A stretch of 64,000 bases of DNA from Prostheceraeus crozeri (GCA_907163375.1 CAJQUW010011567.1:1-64000), one strand, 5' to 3'; positions 23,031 through 35,230 are shown, numbered from the stretch's first letter. The notes: generated by a model not told the origin, from the letters alone. A program made the numbers and translations.

Positions 23031-24900
23031 AGTATCAATATTCCATTCCATAAAAATAGAATTAAAATGCCAAAAACGATGCCTAACGACGAGGAGTTAA
23101 ATCTTGCCCTTTTCAAAAAGAGGTTATTAATGCCGTTAGTCAGGAGGCCGAAATTTGTAGGCAAAGTAAATCATTTAGGAAAATTAACAAACAAATAAAA
23201 AATAGTAAGCACTTTTTAAAACAAAACGAATTATCTCTTGTCGCCACAGACAAAAGTAACCGGCTTTGTGTTACCCATGACAATGATATTGTCAATAGAA
23301 CCGAGAGTATCCTCATGGATGAAGCTATCTATAAACGCATTGATAAAAGTAAGCACAAATCTCTAGAAAAACAAGCGAACCAATTAGTTAATAACGTCTT
23401 AAAAAGCAAAATGAGTAGTTCTAACATGCAGCGTATGTTGGTATCAGGCACTTCACCAGCTTCTTTCTATACATTAATTAAAGATCACAAGGAGAAAACT
23501 GATAAAAATTCTTTTCCCCTGAGACCTATAGCTTCGGTGGTGAATACACCAGGAAACAAAATCGATTGGTTTTGCGGTAGAATATTAAATCAATTGACTT
23601 ATTACGTACCAGCACATATATCAAGCTCTTTGCAACCAATGAATGACTTCGAGAAATTAAACTCTAATGACATAGCCGAAATTCCACATTTATTTCTTTA
23701 GATGTTGTGAACCTTTACCCAAGCGTTCCAATTGATAGAGCTATTTGCGTGATTTCTGATTTCGCTAAAAATCATTGGACTGATATTGATAACTTCGGAA
23801 TTACTCCAGATCAATTCATCAGCATGATCAGATTCGTCTCCTACAACTATGAGATTGAATATAACAATAAAAATTATTTACAAATTAAAGGGTGTCCGAT
23901 GGGCTCTCATTATGCACCCCCATTTTCGATCATATTCATGGGTTATATAGAAGAAAAGGTAATGTCTATTATAAATTCACGCCTACAGTTAAATAACTTG
24001 ATTTATAAAAGATACATTGATGACTGCATCATCGGTCCGTTGCAAAGAATCAAAGAATACTGTGACTTCAAATTAGAGACATTCAATTCGATTGATGACA
24101 ACATAAAGTTTACCATTGAAAACCCCGAAGATGGGTTACTGAATTTTTTAGATTTAAGTATTTGGTTAGAGAATAGGAAAATCATGCACAAAAAATATGT
24201 AAAAGACATATCGTCTGGCAATGCTTTGAAAAAAGATAGTTGGCTACCGAGCTCCGTCAAAACTAATTTCGTAAAGCAGAGCATTATAGACACACGTAAT
24301 CGATGTAGTTCAACGCTCTCTGATAACATTAAAATGGAATCGGAGAAAAAATGTAAAGAAAATTTAAAATTTAATGGATACACTAATAAGGATTTGAGTG
24401 TGTCTGATAGAAATACCCAAAAAATAAAACTAGTAAAATCAGCGATGATAAAAAAAGCATTTTGAAGTTACCGTTTATAAACGACAGTCTTAATCGGAAA
24501 ATTAATAACCAAATAATAAAACATAGGTTGAATGTCCGTCTCGTCAGTACGGGCAACAAAAAACTGCGTAATGTTTTGAAGAAAAAATGTAAAAAAAAGT
24601 AAACACAATGATTGTAGAATATGCAACAAGCTATCCCAAAATCATAACTGTGAGACATCGTGTGTTTTACATCAATTCTCTTGTAGAAAGTGTGGTAATA
24701 AATATATATAGGTAAAACTGCTAGACCATTCTACATTAGATACAACGAACACAGTCTCAGTATTCGTAATAAAAATGATCTAAGTGCTTTGTCTGAACAC
24801 AGTAAGACCTGTCTTGTTAACGGTTCGATTGATGATTTTAATGTTGAATTCTGTGAACTCCATTCTTCATTCTGTGTCAACATTCTGTGAAAGCTCCATT
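23031..24900 (+). mobile_element. Penelope-like retroelement relic (RT plus GIY-YIG)
   Basis: The segment carries the PLE order: N-terminal region, reverse transcriptase, Cys-rich linker, GIY-YIG endonuclease. PLEs reverse-transcribe their RNA at a nicked target and are common in animals. No terminal repeat was identified on either side. The 3' side runs into a repeated motif near 24885-24950 (also found at 47.5 and 48.2 kb) and then an RTE LINE at 24960. Confidence 0.88.
23040..24893 (+). pseudogene. PLE reverse transcriptase / GIY-YIG polyprotein, frameshifted
   Basis: Readable pieces in order: NELSLVATDKSNRLC (23.2 kb), FYTLIKDHKEK and FPLRPIASVVNTPGNKID (23.47-23.57 kb, PLE RT motifs 1-2), then after a frameshift near 23690 LDVVNLYPSVPID with the first catalytic Asp, IKGCPMGSHYAPPFS, YKRYIDDC with the YxDD catalytic pair, and LNFLDLSIW. 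A second frameshift near 24465 leads to a Cys-rich linker (CRICNKL, CRKCGNKYI). A GIY-YIG remnant follows (YIGKTARPFYIRYNEHS, ALSEHSKTC). The frame also breaks near 23120. The 252-codon block 23707-24465 is the longest intact part. Confidence 0.88.
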
Positions 24901-24952
24901 TTCGGCATCCTTTCCTGCAGAAATTCGCTCTGGCTGCCGTACTACATAAAAT
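24880..24952 (+). repeat. Dispersed TTTTCGG...CTGGCTGCCG motif, copy 1
   Basis: A segment including CCTGCAGAAATTCGCTCTGG and CTGCCGTACTACAT recurs at 47531-47575 (inverted) and 48218-48278 (direct) with about 80-90% identity by eye. It ends at the PLE/RTE junction. Confidence 0.7.
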
Positions 24953-24993
24953 AGCAGGTCAGCTGGCTTTGCGAGGCTCACCTTTGCTCACCT

Positions 24994-27134
24994 TTACCGG
25001 CCACCAATCCCAAATTCCTCCAGGGTGGGCCGTATCGTCCTCTTCCATTTTACTCGATCGAGGGCCAGATTATGGGTTATGCCTTTTCTCTCCAGATCTT
25101 TTTCTATGACCCTTTTCCATGATAGGGGTGGACGACTTCTTCTTCGTCTGCCAGATATCGGTTGGTGCAGTGCTGTTTGGGTTATATGATCGTCCGGTCT
25201 TCTTCTGACGTGTCCGTACCATGCAAGCCGCTTGTACTCCATGAATCTATCGATGGATGGGATCCTCATCTTGCGTCGAATCTCTTCATTCTTAACTCGG
25301 TCCCGGAGGGTTAAACCTTGACATCGCCTGAGCATCTTCATTTCCGTCACCATCAGCCTTTGCGTATCTTTCTTCCTTGGTGCCCAACACTCTCCTCCAT
25401 AGGTCATTGCCGGTCTTATCATAGCCTGGTAGATCTTTGATTTTAGCTTGAGAGGAACTCCTTTGTCGTAGATAACTCCTGTCACTTGTCTCCAACTTTT
25501 CCATCCTGTTTGTATGCGGTTTTTGATGTCCTGCTCGCAAGATGATGTTACGTCTAACAGTGAACAAAGATACTTGAACTTCTTAACTGATGGGAGCGAG
25601 GTTCCATCCATTTGGATTTCTTCATCGTTCGCAGCGGTGGAGAGGTATTCACTCTTACTTCTGCTAATTCTGAGACCATTACTTTCCAAGGCATTGCGCC
25701 ATAACTCCAGCATGCTTTCTACCATTGTTTTAGAATCCCCACAAATCACCAGATCGTCAGCGTAGAGCATTTCTTTTGTGGGACTGCTCTCCAGATGCCC
25801 AGTTATCACATCCAAGACCAGTAAGAAGAGATATGGACTCAACGCCGATCCCTGGTGCAGCCCAACAGTGACCTCAAAAGGTAGAATACAACCATGCTTG
25901 GTTTTCACAATTGTTAGGGTTTCTCGATACATTTCCCGAATCAGAGTTACATACACCTCCGGCACTCCTTTCCTTCTCAAACAGTTGAACAACTCGAGGA
26001 ACAGAGTCGTACGCTTTTTCTAAATCCACGAAAACTACCCTGAAAGGCTCGTTTCCCTCTCTCAGGTTCTCCATAACCGTACGCATTACAAACAAGGGAT
26101 CTGTGGTGCTATATCCAGGTCGGAATCCAAACTGGTTGTTTCGTACATTTGTGCACTCAACCTCTTATTAATTATTCGCTATAGGAGTTTGAAGCTGTGG
26201 CAGAGCAGTTTGATGCCTCGATAATTGCTGCAAACTCTGTGATCACCTTTGTTTTTATATATTGGTGTTAAAATGCTCTCTCTCCACACCGCCGGCAATT
26301 GTTGATGGCCTTGGATGATCTCGTTGAAATGATGCAGGCCTTGCATGCACTCCTTTCTCTTCTAGCACTTTAATAGCTTCTATGGGTATGTCGTCGGGTC
26401 CGCAACTGCGCCTGCCTTTCATTTTGCTCAGTTCTTTCTGGACTTCATCCTGGGTAATTTCAGCGATCGGACCATTCACTGCCAGTTCTGAGGTAATTTC
26501 ATTATGTGGTCTTTCTTCATTCAGCAATTCACAGAAATAATCCCTCCATATCGCTTTGTTACTATCGCAGGTCGTCTGAATTGTAACTTCAGAGTTTTCA
26601 TAAAGAAACCTTCGATGTTATCTTTGCATTTCTGGCTTCTGGACTTCGCTATCTTGAAAATCAGCTTTTCTCCCTCTTTCGACTCCAATTTCTCATACAT
26701 TCCTTTCCATGCCTCTCTCTTTGCTTTGGCTACCGTCTTTTTGGCGTGCTTCTTGACCAGTTTGTAACTTTCTCTATCAGCATCAAGGTTGAAGGTTTTC
26801 CATTTTTTAAGCTAACCTTCTTGGCTTTCAAGGCACTTTGGACCTCGCCCGTCCACCACCAGGACTCTAAGTTACGAAAGGTTCCACCGCGTGTCACTTC
26901 ACAGATCTCCTGTCCACAACTCCTCAGGATATTTGTCACCTCCTCCCAATTAACTGCATCCTCTATACTCCTCAACGTGAGGCGCCTGAAGCTTTCTGCT
27001 GTCTCTTCGTCTGCTAACTTCCACCACTTGATCTTCCTCTCTGCTTCTTTTTGCTTTGGTTTCGCCAGTGCTGCTGAGCGATAGTCCATAACCAAAAGCT
27101 TATGCTGTGGGGCAGCACACTCATTTGGGATCAC
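24994..27134 (-). pseudogene. RTE reverse transcriptase region
   Basis: Reading from 27134 downward: a linker with KWWKLADEETAESFRRL and SWWWTGEVQSALKAKK, then (frame changed) CGPDDIPIEAIKVL (RT motif 1 area), VVFVDLEKAYDSVPR (first catalytic Asp), a frameshift near 26000, GVPEVYVTLI, VGLHQGSALSPYLF, MLYADDLVICG (catalytic YADD), LRISRSKSEYL, FKYLCSLL, AMIRPAMTYGGECWAPRK, and the C-terminal LAWYGHVRRRPDD. This order and spelling are characteristic of RTE/BovB-type RTs. The last 332 codons (25992-24994) are uninterrupted. Confidence 0.9.
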
Positions 27135-28335
27135 TTTGCAGTTTTGAATTGCTCTTTAGTTCGTCCGATGATATTAGAAAGAAGTCTATGACCGTCTTGT
27201 TGCCACCGCTTTCATAAATCACTTTCTGTGCATCGTTCTTCACAAACCAGGTGTTAGCTATTCTGAGGTTGTTTGCCTGGGCTAACTGCATTAGTCTATC
27301 TCCCTCTGCGTTTCTACTGCCAAATCCGTGACCCCCATGGGCCTCGCAGTTGTTCCTCTGCGCCCCAACATGACAGTTCATATCAGCACCAATGACAACT
27401 TTACATGATACTTCGAATCCCGAAATTGTGTCTTCTAGCAGGCTCATAAACTCCTCCATCTCAACATCTTGGCAACCTGTTTGGGGAGCATAGGCACTTA
27501 TTAAAGCATAGGTCTTCATATTGCCAGGGTTGTATATCTTCATCCACATGAGCCGATCATTCACCCGGTTGACTTCTAGTATCTTCGACCAGTGATCTTC
27601 TTTTACTGCTATTCCAACTCCATCCTTCTTTGCTGTTCCACCTGAGTAGAAAAGCTTAAATCCGTGGCCAATTTCTCTCGCTTTATTACCGGTCCACTTT
27701 GTTTCTTGAATGCACGCAAAATCCACTTTTCGCCTTTCAAGTACATCAGCTATTTCCATACGCCTACCCGTCATCATAGAAATTGACAACAATAGAACCT
27801 CTAGAATGGAAATTATGCTTCATGCAATGCACAATAGCGGCACATAAATCGCACGCATTTTCACTTAGATGCACCTGCCAACGTCTGTATCATTGGGTTA
27901 GAATCAGTCACATGAGTAAATCGAAGCTTTTAATTGGTTCTTCATGCCCCAACTTAGTTCCCTCGGATGTGCCGCGACCTTGAGTCAATTTCCATTCTAG
28001 TGAACTTCAGATAAACAGTTTATTTCTATGCCCGTCATAGATCCGACATTCCATGTCCCAAAACGCCACATGCATGGTGTATCGCGCTCTTTGTTTTTGC
28101 TTTTGACAACTTGCTTCTTTAGCCGCAGTCGCTGTCTATTCTGCGGTAGCCCTTGCTCACTTGCCACACTGTCTGGGTGATGACAGCGCGCGTCGTCTGC
28201 GGGGGACGCCCTAGCCCTTATCGATTCAATGTTAGAGGACATTTTCATATTTGCTTTGGCTGGGGTTTTTACTGCCGGATGCCCTTCCTGGCGCAAACTT
28301 TCCTCCTTTCTCGTCCTGGACTTGGGACCAGGCAA
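27121..28335 (-). pseudogene. RTE endonuclease region, split by a MITE
   Basis: FGTWNVGSMTG (about 28060-28030) starts the apurinic-endonuclease-like domain. After the MITE it resumes with TGRRMEIADVLERRK, FACIQETKW (catalytic Glu), FKLFYSGGTAKKDGVGIAV, ISAYAPQTGC, VIGADMNCHVG (catalytic Asp/Asn) and NKTVIDFFLIS. The final catalytic His lies beyond the frame break near 27121. Upstream, the frame from 28335 (about 80 residues, basic) is probably the element's N-terminal leader. The part 27792-27121 is open for 223 codons. Confidence 0.88.
27775..28030 (-). mobile_element. 256-bp hAT-like MITE, copy 2, inside the RTE endonuclease
   Basis: The termini are CATAGAAATTGAC at 27775 and its inverted counterpart TATTTCTATG ending at 28030. 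Exact 8-bp duplications CCCGTCAT flank it (27767-27774 and 28031-28038), the hAT-type target-site length. It is the same length as, and alignable with, the copy at 12285-12540. It interrupts the LINE right after the conserved GSMTG of the endonuclease. Confidence 0.95.
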
Positions 28336-28510
28336 TGGCGGAGAATTGTTTGGTTTTAAATCAGAGTTTTCCTTCTCCTAGATGGACTGCCTGCCAAGCT
28401 AACGAGCTCCATCTGCCCTTGGCAAGGGTTATTTTAGACTGGCGCCCTTAACGCGCCAGTGAGCGGCTGTTGCTAACGTTACCCGGGGGGGACCACGTGG
28501 AGGTAACAGT

Positions 28511-29091
28511 CGGCTAATGGCCCTTTATGACTACGTCTCTCATATCGAACTTAACATTTTCACAAGTAATTGAAAATCTTACTTTTTTGAAGGCTGGTGA
28601 TGACGATTCCAATCAGTAGCAGTCGAAAACAGCGTCGAACTATTGAGAACACATTCGTGTTCATCGCGAGGACGAGCATGATGTGCTCCTTTCTCCGATC
28701 TGAGGGCTTTGAAGAATATCTGAAATTCTTTATTCAAATTCACAACTTTAATACTCGCCTCCAATTCTGATTGGATGATTTCCAAGTCAAATGAACACGA
28801 TTTGTTGAATTTATCTAGTTGCATGGTGATACAGCATTGTCTCGGGTTTGAGTTGAAATAACGAAACGTTTTTAAACGCTATGCAGGGTATGATGCTTGA
28901 CCACACAAGCAGAAGGAACAGTTAATAGTCATAGAGGGAATGGTTGATGAAGAGTCGAATATTAAAACAAAAGACTCTTTGAATTTTATCGATATATAAT
29001 GTAGGCTTTTATCCTTTATTACTTTCAATAATTTATGGCATGGCAATTTTGTTTTATGAACCTCAATGAAGTGAGACGATGTATCATATAT
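28511..29091. other. No gene confirmed; two short minus-strand frames
   Basis: Minus-strand frames at 28579-28824 (81 residues, including FDLEIIQSELEASIKVVNLN) and 28879-29097 (72 residues, ending with CSFCLCGQ) look mildly protein-like. They have no recognisable family and no convincing splice signals. Confidence 0.3.
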
Positions 29092-29799
29092 CGTCAACTG
29101 GGGTAACTTGTGCCAGCGGGGGTAACTTTTGCCACGGTCGTTTTTGGACCTTCACATCCATCTGTAAGATTTATGATTATATCATTGGTCTTGAAATTAT
29201 TTTTCCTGTAAAATTGAATCAATTTAGCAAAAAGAGACTTTCAATAAAATTCAGATTGTCTGAGATTTTTTGAAAAAAAGTCACTTTTTTGCACTTTTTC
29301 AAAATGCAAAAATCTTTCATGTGGTGAGTATTGATGCATTATTTCAATTTAGTTAATACTCAGATATCCTGCTATGAGACATATTGGTATGAGATACGAA
29401 AAAGAATGAACAATATTGCTTTATTTTTGAGGTTGTGAGACCAATTTTAGTGAAGTTAGTTCATTTTCGTGGCACAAGTTACCCCGGAGGTCGATGTCAC
29501 AGATTATCCCTTAGTAATAATAATGGATTTCTAATGCACAGAAAGGATTTTCATGAAGTAAGCTGGTCAAAAATTCTAATTATGGCTATTGATCAGTAAA
29601 AATAGATTATTAATTGTTTGTAACTGTGACTCCAATAATGATGTTTTTCATTTTGTTCAAATGATGTAAACATAGGCCTATTGAAGGTCCGTTTTTTTCG
29701 CAGTTTGAGATATATTACTTTCGGTTTTTACGATCCTGTGCAAAACGGTAAGTAATGACCAGAAATTCAAAACCGCTAGACATTGCCTTTTTCGCAACT

Positions 29800-30404
29800 T
29801 AAGGCATGTGTGGAGACAAATGTTGACTGAGTGGAAACATAACCATGAACGTAATTTGCCATCAATTCTAAAGGATGCCTTTCCGAAGCTCATCAATTTA
29901 GACACAATAGATAAGTTATTTGAAAGTAACGGATCGCAGAATATGATATCGGGATTCGAAAAGGCCGGGATCGTTCCTTTGAGTCGTGATAAATACTGGA
30001 ACAATTACTTGAAAACGGTCAGGCAAATTGTGAAGACATGTGCGACAGCTTAGTTGAGTTTCTTCGTCTGATGCGTTATACTGGTAAACCATACAAGAGC
30101 GCCCGGCAAATTAACGGATGAATGTCGAACCTGACCGATGTGTAACTGTGATGAAATGGAATACTGTACCTCACCACCAAAGTGCAGGGGGACAGACGCA
30201 TCGAACTTTGACATCTCAAGCTTAGATGCCGATTCACCGCTTGAGTCTGTTGGGGACAGCGAAGCGTCTGAGAATTCACATGCAATGTCACTCGATCATC
30301 AGCATCACCCGATGGAGGGAGTCGAAGAAATTGCTATTGGAACTTTGACAGAGGGTGACTGGGTTCTCGTCAAACTCAGTTTGCTTCGATCAAACAGCAT
30401 GTGA
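29800..30404 (+). pseudogene. pogo-type transposase, C-terminal relic
   Basis: The frame at 29808-30053 reads MWRQMLTEWKHN, LPSILKDAFPKLI, NMISGFEKAGIVPLSRDKYW. This is the conserved end of the DDE domain in a pogo-related group (family form: WRxxLxxWK, SLPKxxFPxLLxxL, GFxxxGIxPLxR). After a stop at about 30053 a second frame (30138-30404) is acidic and Ser-rich (SNFDISSLDADSPLES) and ends IGTLTEGDWVLVKL, a tail also known from such proteins. The catalytic core upstream is missing. The LINE relic begins about 80 bp downstream. Confidence 0.75.
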
Positions 30405-30510
30405 CATTTCAAATGCTGACCATTCATGGAAATGCCGACTTCACAGTATAAAGTCTGTGAAACAGTATAATAATAGCCTTTATTGTCTCACATAACATTC
30501 GGTGAGAGCA

Positions 30511-31414
30511 TTACAACAGTTGACGATGACAATACAGAATTGAGAAGGAAGTGACAATAGCAAGAGGAACTAAAATAACAACGTTATTTACAGAACCGAA
30601 TAAAAGATTGGCCAAAACATCGCGTCCTTGATAAGTGAGGCAACAATGCTGTTGATGAATGACGGGTATTTGCAGAAGCCGATCTAGGAACAAATAGTTT
30701 GCAAAGTGGATGGGACGTTGATTTAACAATTTTTTAAAAAGTTTCAAACAACTTCTGTCGGCAGTGAGCAAAAGACAGCTCTCACGATTAGGTGGGTTGC
30801 CGATAATGCGGAAAACTCTCTTGCAATAAGTTGCAATAACATGCGTATGCATATATCAGCAGAGGTCGAATGTATGCAACGATAGGCCTTAAATCACAGC
30901 CTGCTTAAATCACAGCCTTAAATCACAGGTAAATTTCTGAGAATATACGTGAATTTCTGAGAGGCCCTTTTTACAACACAACTAATATGTTCATTCCATT
31001 TAAAATTTTTACAAATCTAGGAAAGCGAAAGACTGTGCACGACGTAGCAATGAAGTGGATGACAAAAAGGTATCTTTCATTACGAGGTTGCTTTTTGTAA
31101 TAAAATCCATTACAAGACTTTTAGTGTTGTTAATTGGCAAAATTATAGAAGAAGACCACTCCAATAAATTCTCATATTCTTTCTGAAATTTATCATCTGT
31201 TGCTGTACGGACAAAATGAAGAAGGATTACGTCATCTGCATACTTTATAATAGAAGAGTTCTCCACACACGAGACAGGTCATCAACGGCCAGGGTGAACA
31301 GAATGGGGCGGAGAACACGCAGAATATCGGGACAAAAACGATCAATTCACATCCCAGAGAAAGACGATGTTTCCAAAATTGATTAGGAGCAGATTGTCGG
31401 TAAAGTAAGCCCAC
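30511..31414 (-). pseudogene. LINE reverse transcriptase relic
   Basis: On the minus strand, around 31330-31290 one reads ILFTLAVDDLS (RT motif before YADD). This changes frame to SSIIKYADDVILLHFV (catalytic YADD, about 31240) and LEWSSSIILPINNTKSL (RT motif 6 area). Further down (30852-30511) the frame KRVFRIIGNPPN, LFKKLLNQRPIHFANYLF looks like a LINE C-terminal end. It is nested within the pogo-like element and is inactive. The clade was not assigned. Confidence 0.75.
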
Positions 31415-32074
31415 CTGTCATTCTTAGGAGAGGCGTGCTTGGTTCCAGTGTTAACTGCAATGAATGGTAATTGTATTGTGATGAATTGTTCGGTCTTGTG
31501 GAGTGCCCCGTACCTGTATGTGTAGGCCTACTCCAGTTTTTGCTATCTGCCAACTTCGATTAGTCTAAAACAATGTTAAACACTAATCATTACAAGTGCT
31601 TTAAAAACCCTTTCGTTTCTATTTTATACAATCTTCACATCAAACATTGAGTGGTATACTATCGATGTTTGATCAATTTTAAGGAAAAAATTATCGTTTT
31701 TATGATATTTGCTTATACATTTTATACATATTCTGCATTATCTCCGAGTTTCAGGTGCGATTGTTATTGTTTTAATAGTGCAAAATGAATTAAAAACATT
31801 TGGTTTTGCGATTTTAAGCAATATCTGCAAGTAAATGACCAAATTAATACAACATACGATGTATGGCACAAGTTGTGATCATTTGATGGGGTAACTTGTG
31901 CCATTTTTGGCGGGTCCTAGTGTCAAAAGTATTGATAGAAAAAATTCAAAAAATGTGTGTGGTATTTCTAGAACCCTGAAGTCTAGTGCCATGTAGGTTT
32001 GGAGTTCTAAAAAAATTCCTTTGACGCAATCTCAAAAAAACGCAAAATAGTGGCACAAGTTACCCAAGTTGACG

Positions 32075-33065
32075 GTTCTTCTGACCAACAATGAAGTTCT
32101 TTTACATTTCACTCAGTTTTTACTTGAAGCGCAACCAAAACAAAGTCTGGTTACTCAAAAAATTATTAAAAGGATCGTCAAAAAATTAAAAAATTGAAAA
32201 TGCAATGTGCTTATCATTGAGCCCAAGGAGGACGTCAGATTGCCATTATAGGCCTACTATTTATAACAAATTTCATGTACATGTGCACATGTAATCGACT
32301 TGAGCCTAAAACAAAGTGATATTCAGTCTATAGGTACGATTTGAGGGGGCAATTTTACGGTGCTTTATTTTGCTTTATTTCTTGAGAAAATATGCATTAT
32401 TTTTGTAAAATACGGTGGCAACCCTGCTTATGTGTCTATCAGAATGAAATCAGAAAAATTTTGTTACAGTAAAATCAAGGAGTCTTCGTGGCAATCCGAT
32501 GAGGTAAAACAAAGCTTAGGAAAGGGAAAATAACTGCAATCTTTGGTGTTAATTTTTGGGATTATGTATAGCTTATACGTGAATGACCATTTAAGTTATA
32601 AGCATACTAACTATTTCGTGTTGTGTGAAAACTTTCGGTAGATTTTATAAAACTCAAAATGCTATGAGATGCAGATCCAATCGGGGAAAAGGAGAAAACT
32701 ACGTTTCAGCGTTTGGAGTTTCTAGCAACATTTTTAAAGCAATCAACTTTTCGTGGACCAGATGGTGCTGATGAAAAGACTGAGAAAGAAAGTGATGGCG
32801 AAGCCTGTGACACACCGATTGTGAGCGAAGCAGAAGATGAATTGGATCGTATTGATCTCGAGTAACAAACCTTTTATATGAACCACATTGTTATCATATA
32901 ACAGATTGTCTCATGTAATGAACTTGCTCTTTTTCACAATTTTTTTTAGATATGAACCACATTGTCGTGTAACATATTGTTTTAAGCCATGGACGTCTCA
33001 TAAAGGACACGACACAGTTTTTTTGTTGTACATCAGGTGATTTTTCAATGAAACTTCTAAAGATA
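32075..33065. other. Spacer between two DNA transposons; one small acidic frame
   Basis: The plus-strand frame 32671-32865 reads KTTFQRLEFLATFLKQSTF then acidic DGEACDTPIVSEAEDELD and stops. It could be the end of a small transposon-encoded accessory protein, perhaps MADF-like. A possible upstream partial exon near 32460-32500 (SKIKESSWQSDE) does not join it in phase, so no gene is called. Confidence 0.3.
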
Positions 33066-34417
33066 GGGGAGAGTGGGGCACATTGAACCACCAGCCTTTT
33101 CTATGAAGCTATAAATGGTGGAAACTCTAGGCTTGAAGACATTGTCTATTGCAACAAATAAACATGATTCCTATGATAATTTCAATTGTTTGTGCTCTTC
33201 ATCATTATCATCTCAGGATTTCCCAAAATTTCATTGAAAAAGTAAATTTTCAGAAAATCTGAACTTTTGTTTTAATGTAGCCAAACCCATGCATTTCATT
33301 AGACAGCATTTTTCTCAAATATTCGTTGTCATTTTCATTGATCTATTAGTTAAAAACTACTTGAGTGCAGCCTTATTTGCAAGCGAGCACGTTTTTGAAA
33401 AGTAAATTATGTGAGGCACAGTGAACCACCGGAGATGGGGCATTTGAATATGATTCACAATGCTCCACTTCGTTACTCAATTTTTCTTTTAGTGAGTGAA
33501 CGAAGTGATTTATAAGTTTCGATATATAATTATGCCACACACTGGTCTACAACACTATCAAATTGACTATTTAGAAATATTTGAGCAGGTATGGTATTCG
33601 TTTTTGTGCACTGTAACTCTTTTCGAAAACGAAGCAACAGGGCAGCATGGCGAAGAATAAATATTGAGACAATTAATTGATGAATTGATATAAATCAGTG
33701 ATCTCAATCAAAATGATGTGGTTATGAATCTGGAACCTCCCTTGCTGGTCAAACAAATTGAAGCGTTAATGCATCTTGTTTTGGTTTTTGATAATTTCAC
33801 AGCTTTTTTTGCCTAGGCCTATTCGTGTCTCACATGTCTCCATGTAATGCGTAATGCCTGCGCATGCTTAAACTGATGATCACAGATGATAAGTGCAGTT
33901 GCATGTCAATAATAAAATGTCAGCACTAATGCTCTTACCAAGGTTCCTCTATCGATGAATAGTGCTATTAATCTGAGAACTCTGATGGTCTATGAACATT
34001 TTACTTTCAGAAATGAGTATGCCTTACTTTCACATCAAACAATTGCTATCATTTTTGCCGATAAAGATCTCAATTTATGAATTTTGTTGCTTGATTTTGA
34101 TTATTCATGAACTGAAACTATATATGAGATACATAGAGTCTAATAAAGTTGCATAAAAGTTGCATAAAAGGTTTCAAGTTGCCTCACTGGTAGTTCAATG
34201 TACCCCATGGTACCCCAAAAAGTCATTGAACTCCTATAGCAAAAATTTTAAGTTTCAAGTGTGAGGAGATGTAATGTCGCAGAAACGTCCAACAACTTAG
34301 AGATTACTTAGCATGCCCTCAGCTTTTCGTGTGAGTTTGATTTTGGTTTATTTGATTTAGTATATTCAAACTATCGAGAAAAGTTCAAAAACAAGTTCAA
34401 TGTGCCTCACCCTCCCC
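33066..34417. mobile_element. Non-autonomous TA-flanked element, 1.35 kb
   Basis: TA then GGGGAGAGTGGGGCACATTG at 33066 is mirrored by CAATGTGCCTCACCCTCCCC ending at 34417, then TA. Related subterminal words (GAGGCACAGTGAACCACC at about 33411, GTAGTTCAATGTACCCC at about 34192) flank the interior. There is no coding capacity. A TA duplication and these G-rich ends fit a pogo/Tc1-mariner type MITE. Confidence 0.88.
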
Positions 34418-35156
34418 TACTTGTCAGATCGTCTTCATATTTGAATCACGTGCTGCCCAAAACATTCCGAACAATTTCTCATTAACCCATTTCTGCCGGA
34501 ATTAATTTAACCCTGCGATATCAGGTAGGGTTTTGTGAGAATATCAGGAAGCACAAGTAAATCTAACTTATATCTATAGACATAACGAAGGACAACGTAT
34601 GTGACACCCAATAAAGCTTCAACCCAAAAAATATTATATTTAACTCAAAAATCAGCAATAAAGTGTCAGACCCAGCCTGACCCATATATGGGTCACTAGG
34701 CAGAAACAAAAAATAGTCAAAACAAAAAATAGTCAGTGTGTGAAAAACAAAAAATCGACAAAATTGACTCACGCTTACATACGCTTAAGTGATTTACACA
34801 CTCTTATTTTTTAATCCATCTGTCGAATGGAATTGTGACGAATTATTTGGATCACATGTGGCCCAAATTTGAGGACTAGTATTTAAAGAACACAATTACT
34901 AAAGAAGATGCATCAAACCGTATTTCTCCCATTTGCTGGATGTGTTAGAATGATCACCAGGTATACAAAAAGACACTGATATTCACTCTTCAGCAGTGTG
35001 ACATTGATCAATGTCTTATGTTTTTTTGTTAAGTAATGCCGAAACCACTGAGAGGTTCTCTTCAATGAGACCAGCAAGGTTTTTGACAGTTTTATAAGAA
35101 CTATTTATATCGAAGATCTATTTCTTCACTTGAACTTTTTACATTATATATATATA
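34418..35156. other. No gene recognised
   Basis: AT-rich. It contains the palindrome GACCCATATATGGGTC near 34680 and a TTAA followed by CCCATTTCTGCC at about 34484, which resembles a piggyBac-type left end but has no matching right end. Confidence 0.4.
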
Positions 35157-35193
35157 ATTTATAAAACGAAGACAAGGTCAATAACAAAATATA

Positions 35194-35230
35194 TTGAAGA
35201 GCTTTCGACTACGTCTTTATCAATTCAATA
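35194..35230 (-). ncRNA. Hammerhead-like motif in the PLE terminal repeat, left copy
   Basis: Same sequence as the right copy at 37056-37092, on the opposite strand: helix I ATTGAA/TTCAAT, core UUGAUAA, a 3-bp helix II, GAAA, and a self-complementary AGCU before the putative cleavage-site C. Confidence 0.5.

Larger units (their letters stand above)
24960..28510 (-). mobile_element. RTE-clade LINE, near full length, degraded
   Basis: On the minus strand it runs from a GC-rich 5' region (about 28510-28330, including CAGGAAGGGCATCCGGCAG, a word common in RTE 5' regions) through an AP-type endonuclease and a reverse transcriptase, to a short 3' end at about 24960 with the repeated word AAAGGTGAGC. 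RTE elements have one long ORF and very short 3' ends with simple repeats, as here. Frameshifts and an inserted MITE (27775-28030) make it inactive. Confidence 0.9.
29092..32074 (+). mobile_element. pogo-like DNA transposon, 3.0 kb, with an inserted LINE relic
   Basis: CGTCAACTGGGGTAACTTGT (29092) is mirrored by ACAAGTTACCCAAGTTGACG ending at 32074. Extra subterminal copies of GGGTAACTTGTGCC or its complement occur at about 29118, 29470 and 31890. The left part encodes the C-terminal end of a pogo/Tigger-type transposase. A minus-strand LINE relic occupies about 30480-31414. No target duplication was clear. Confidence 0.8.

Noticed and set aside
32766-32790. Hammerhead core at GCTGATGAAAAGACTGAG
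   Set aside because: No GAAA-helix III segment and no helix I pairing.
32460-32865. A two-exon MADF-type protein
   Set aside because: The proposed exons (DE at 32500, GEKEKTTF at 32676) do not match in codon phase across the candidate splice sites.
34484-34700. A piggyBac MITE starting at TTAA CCCATTTCTGCC
   Set aside because: Only 8 bp of inverted match and no right-hand TTAA.
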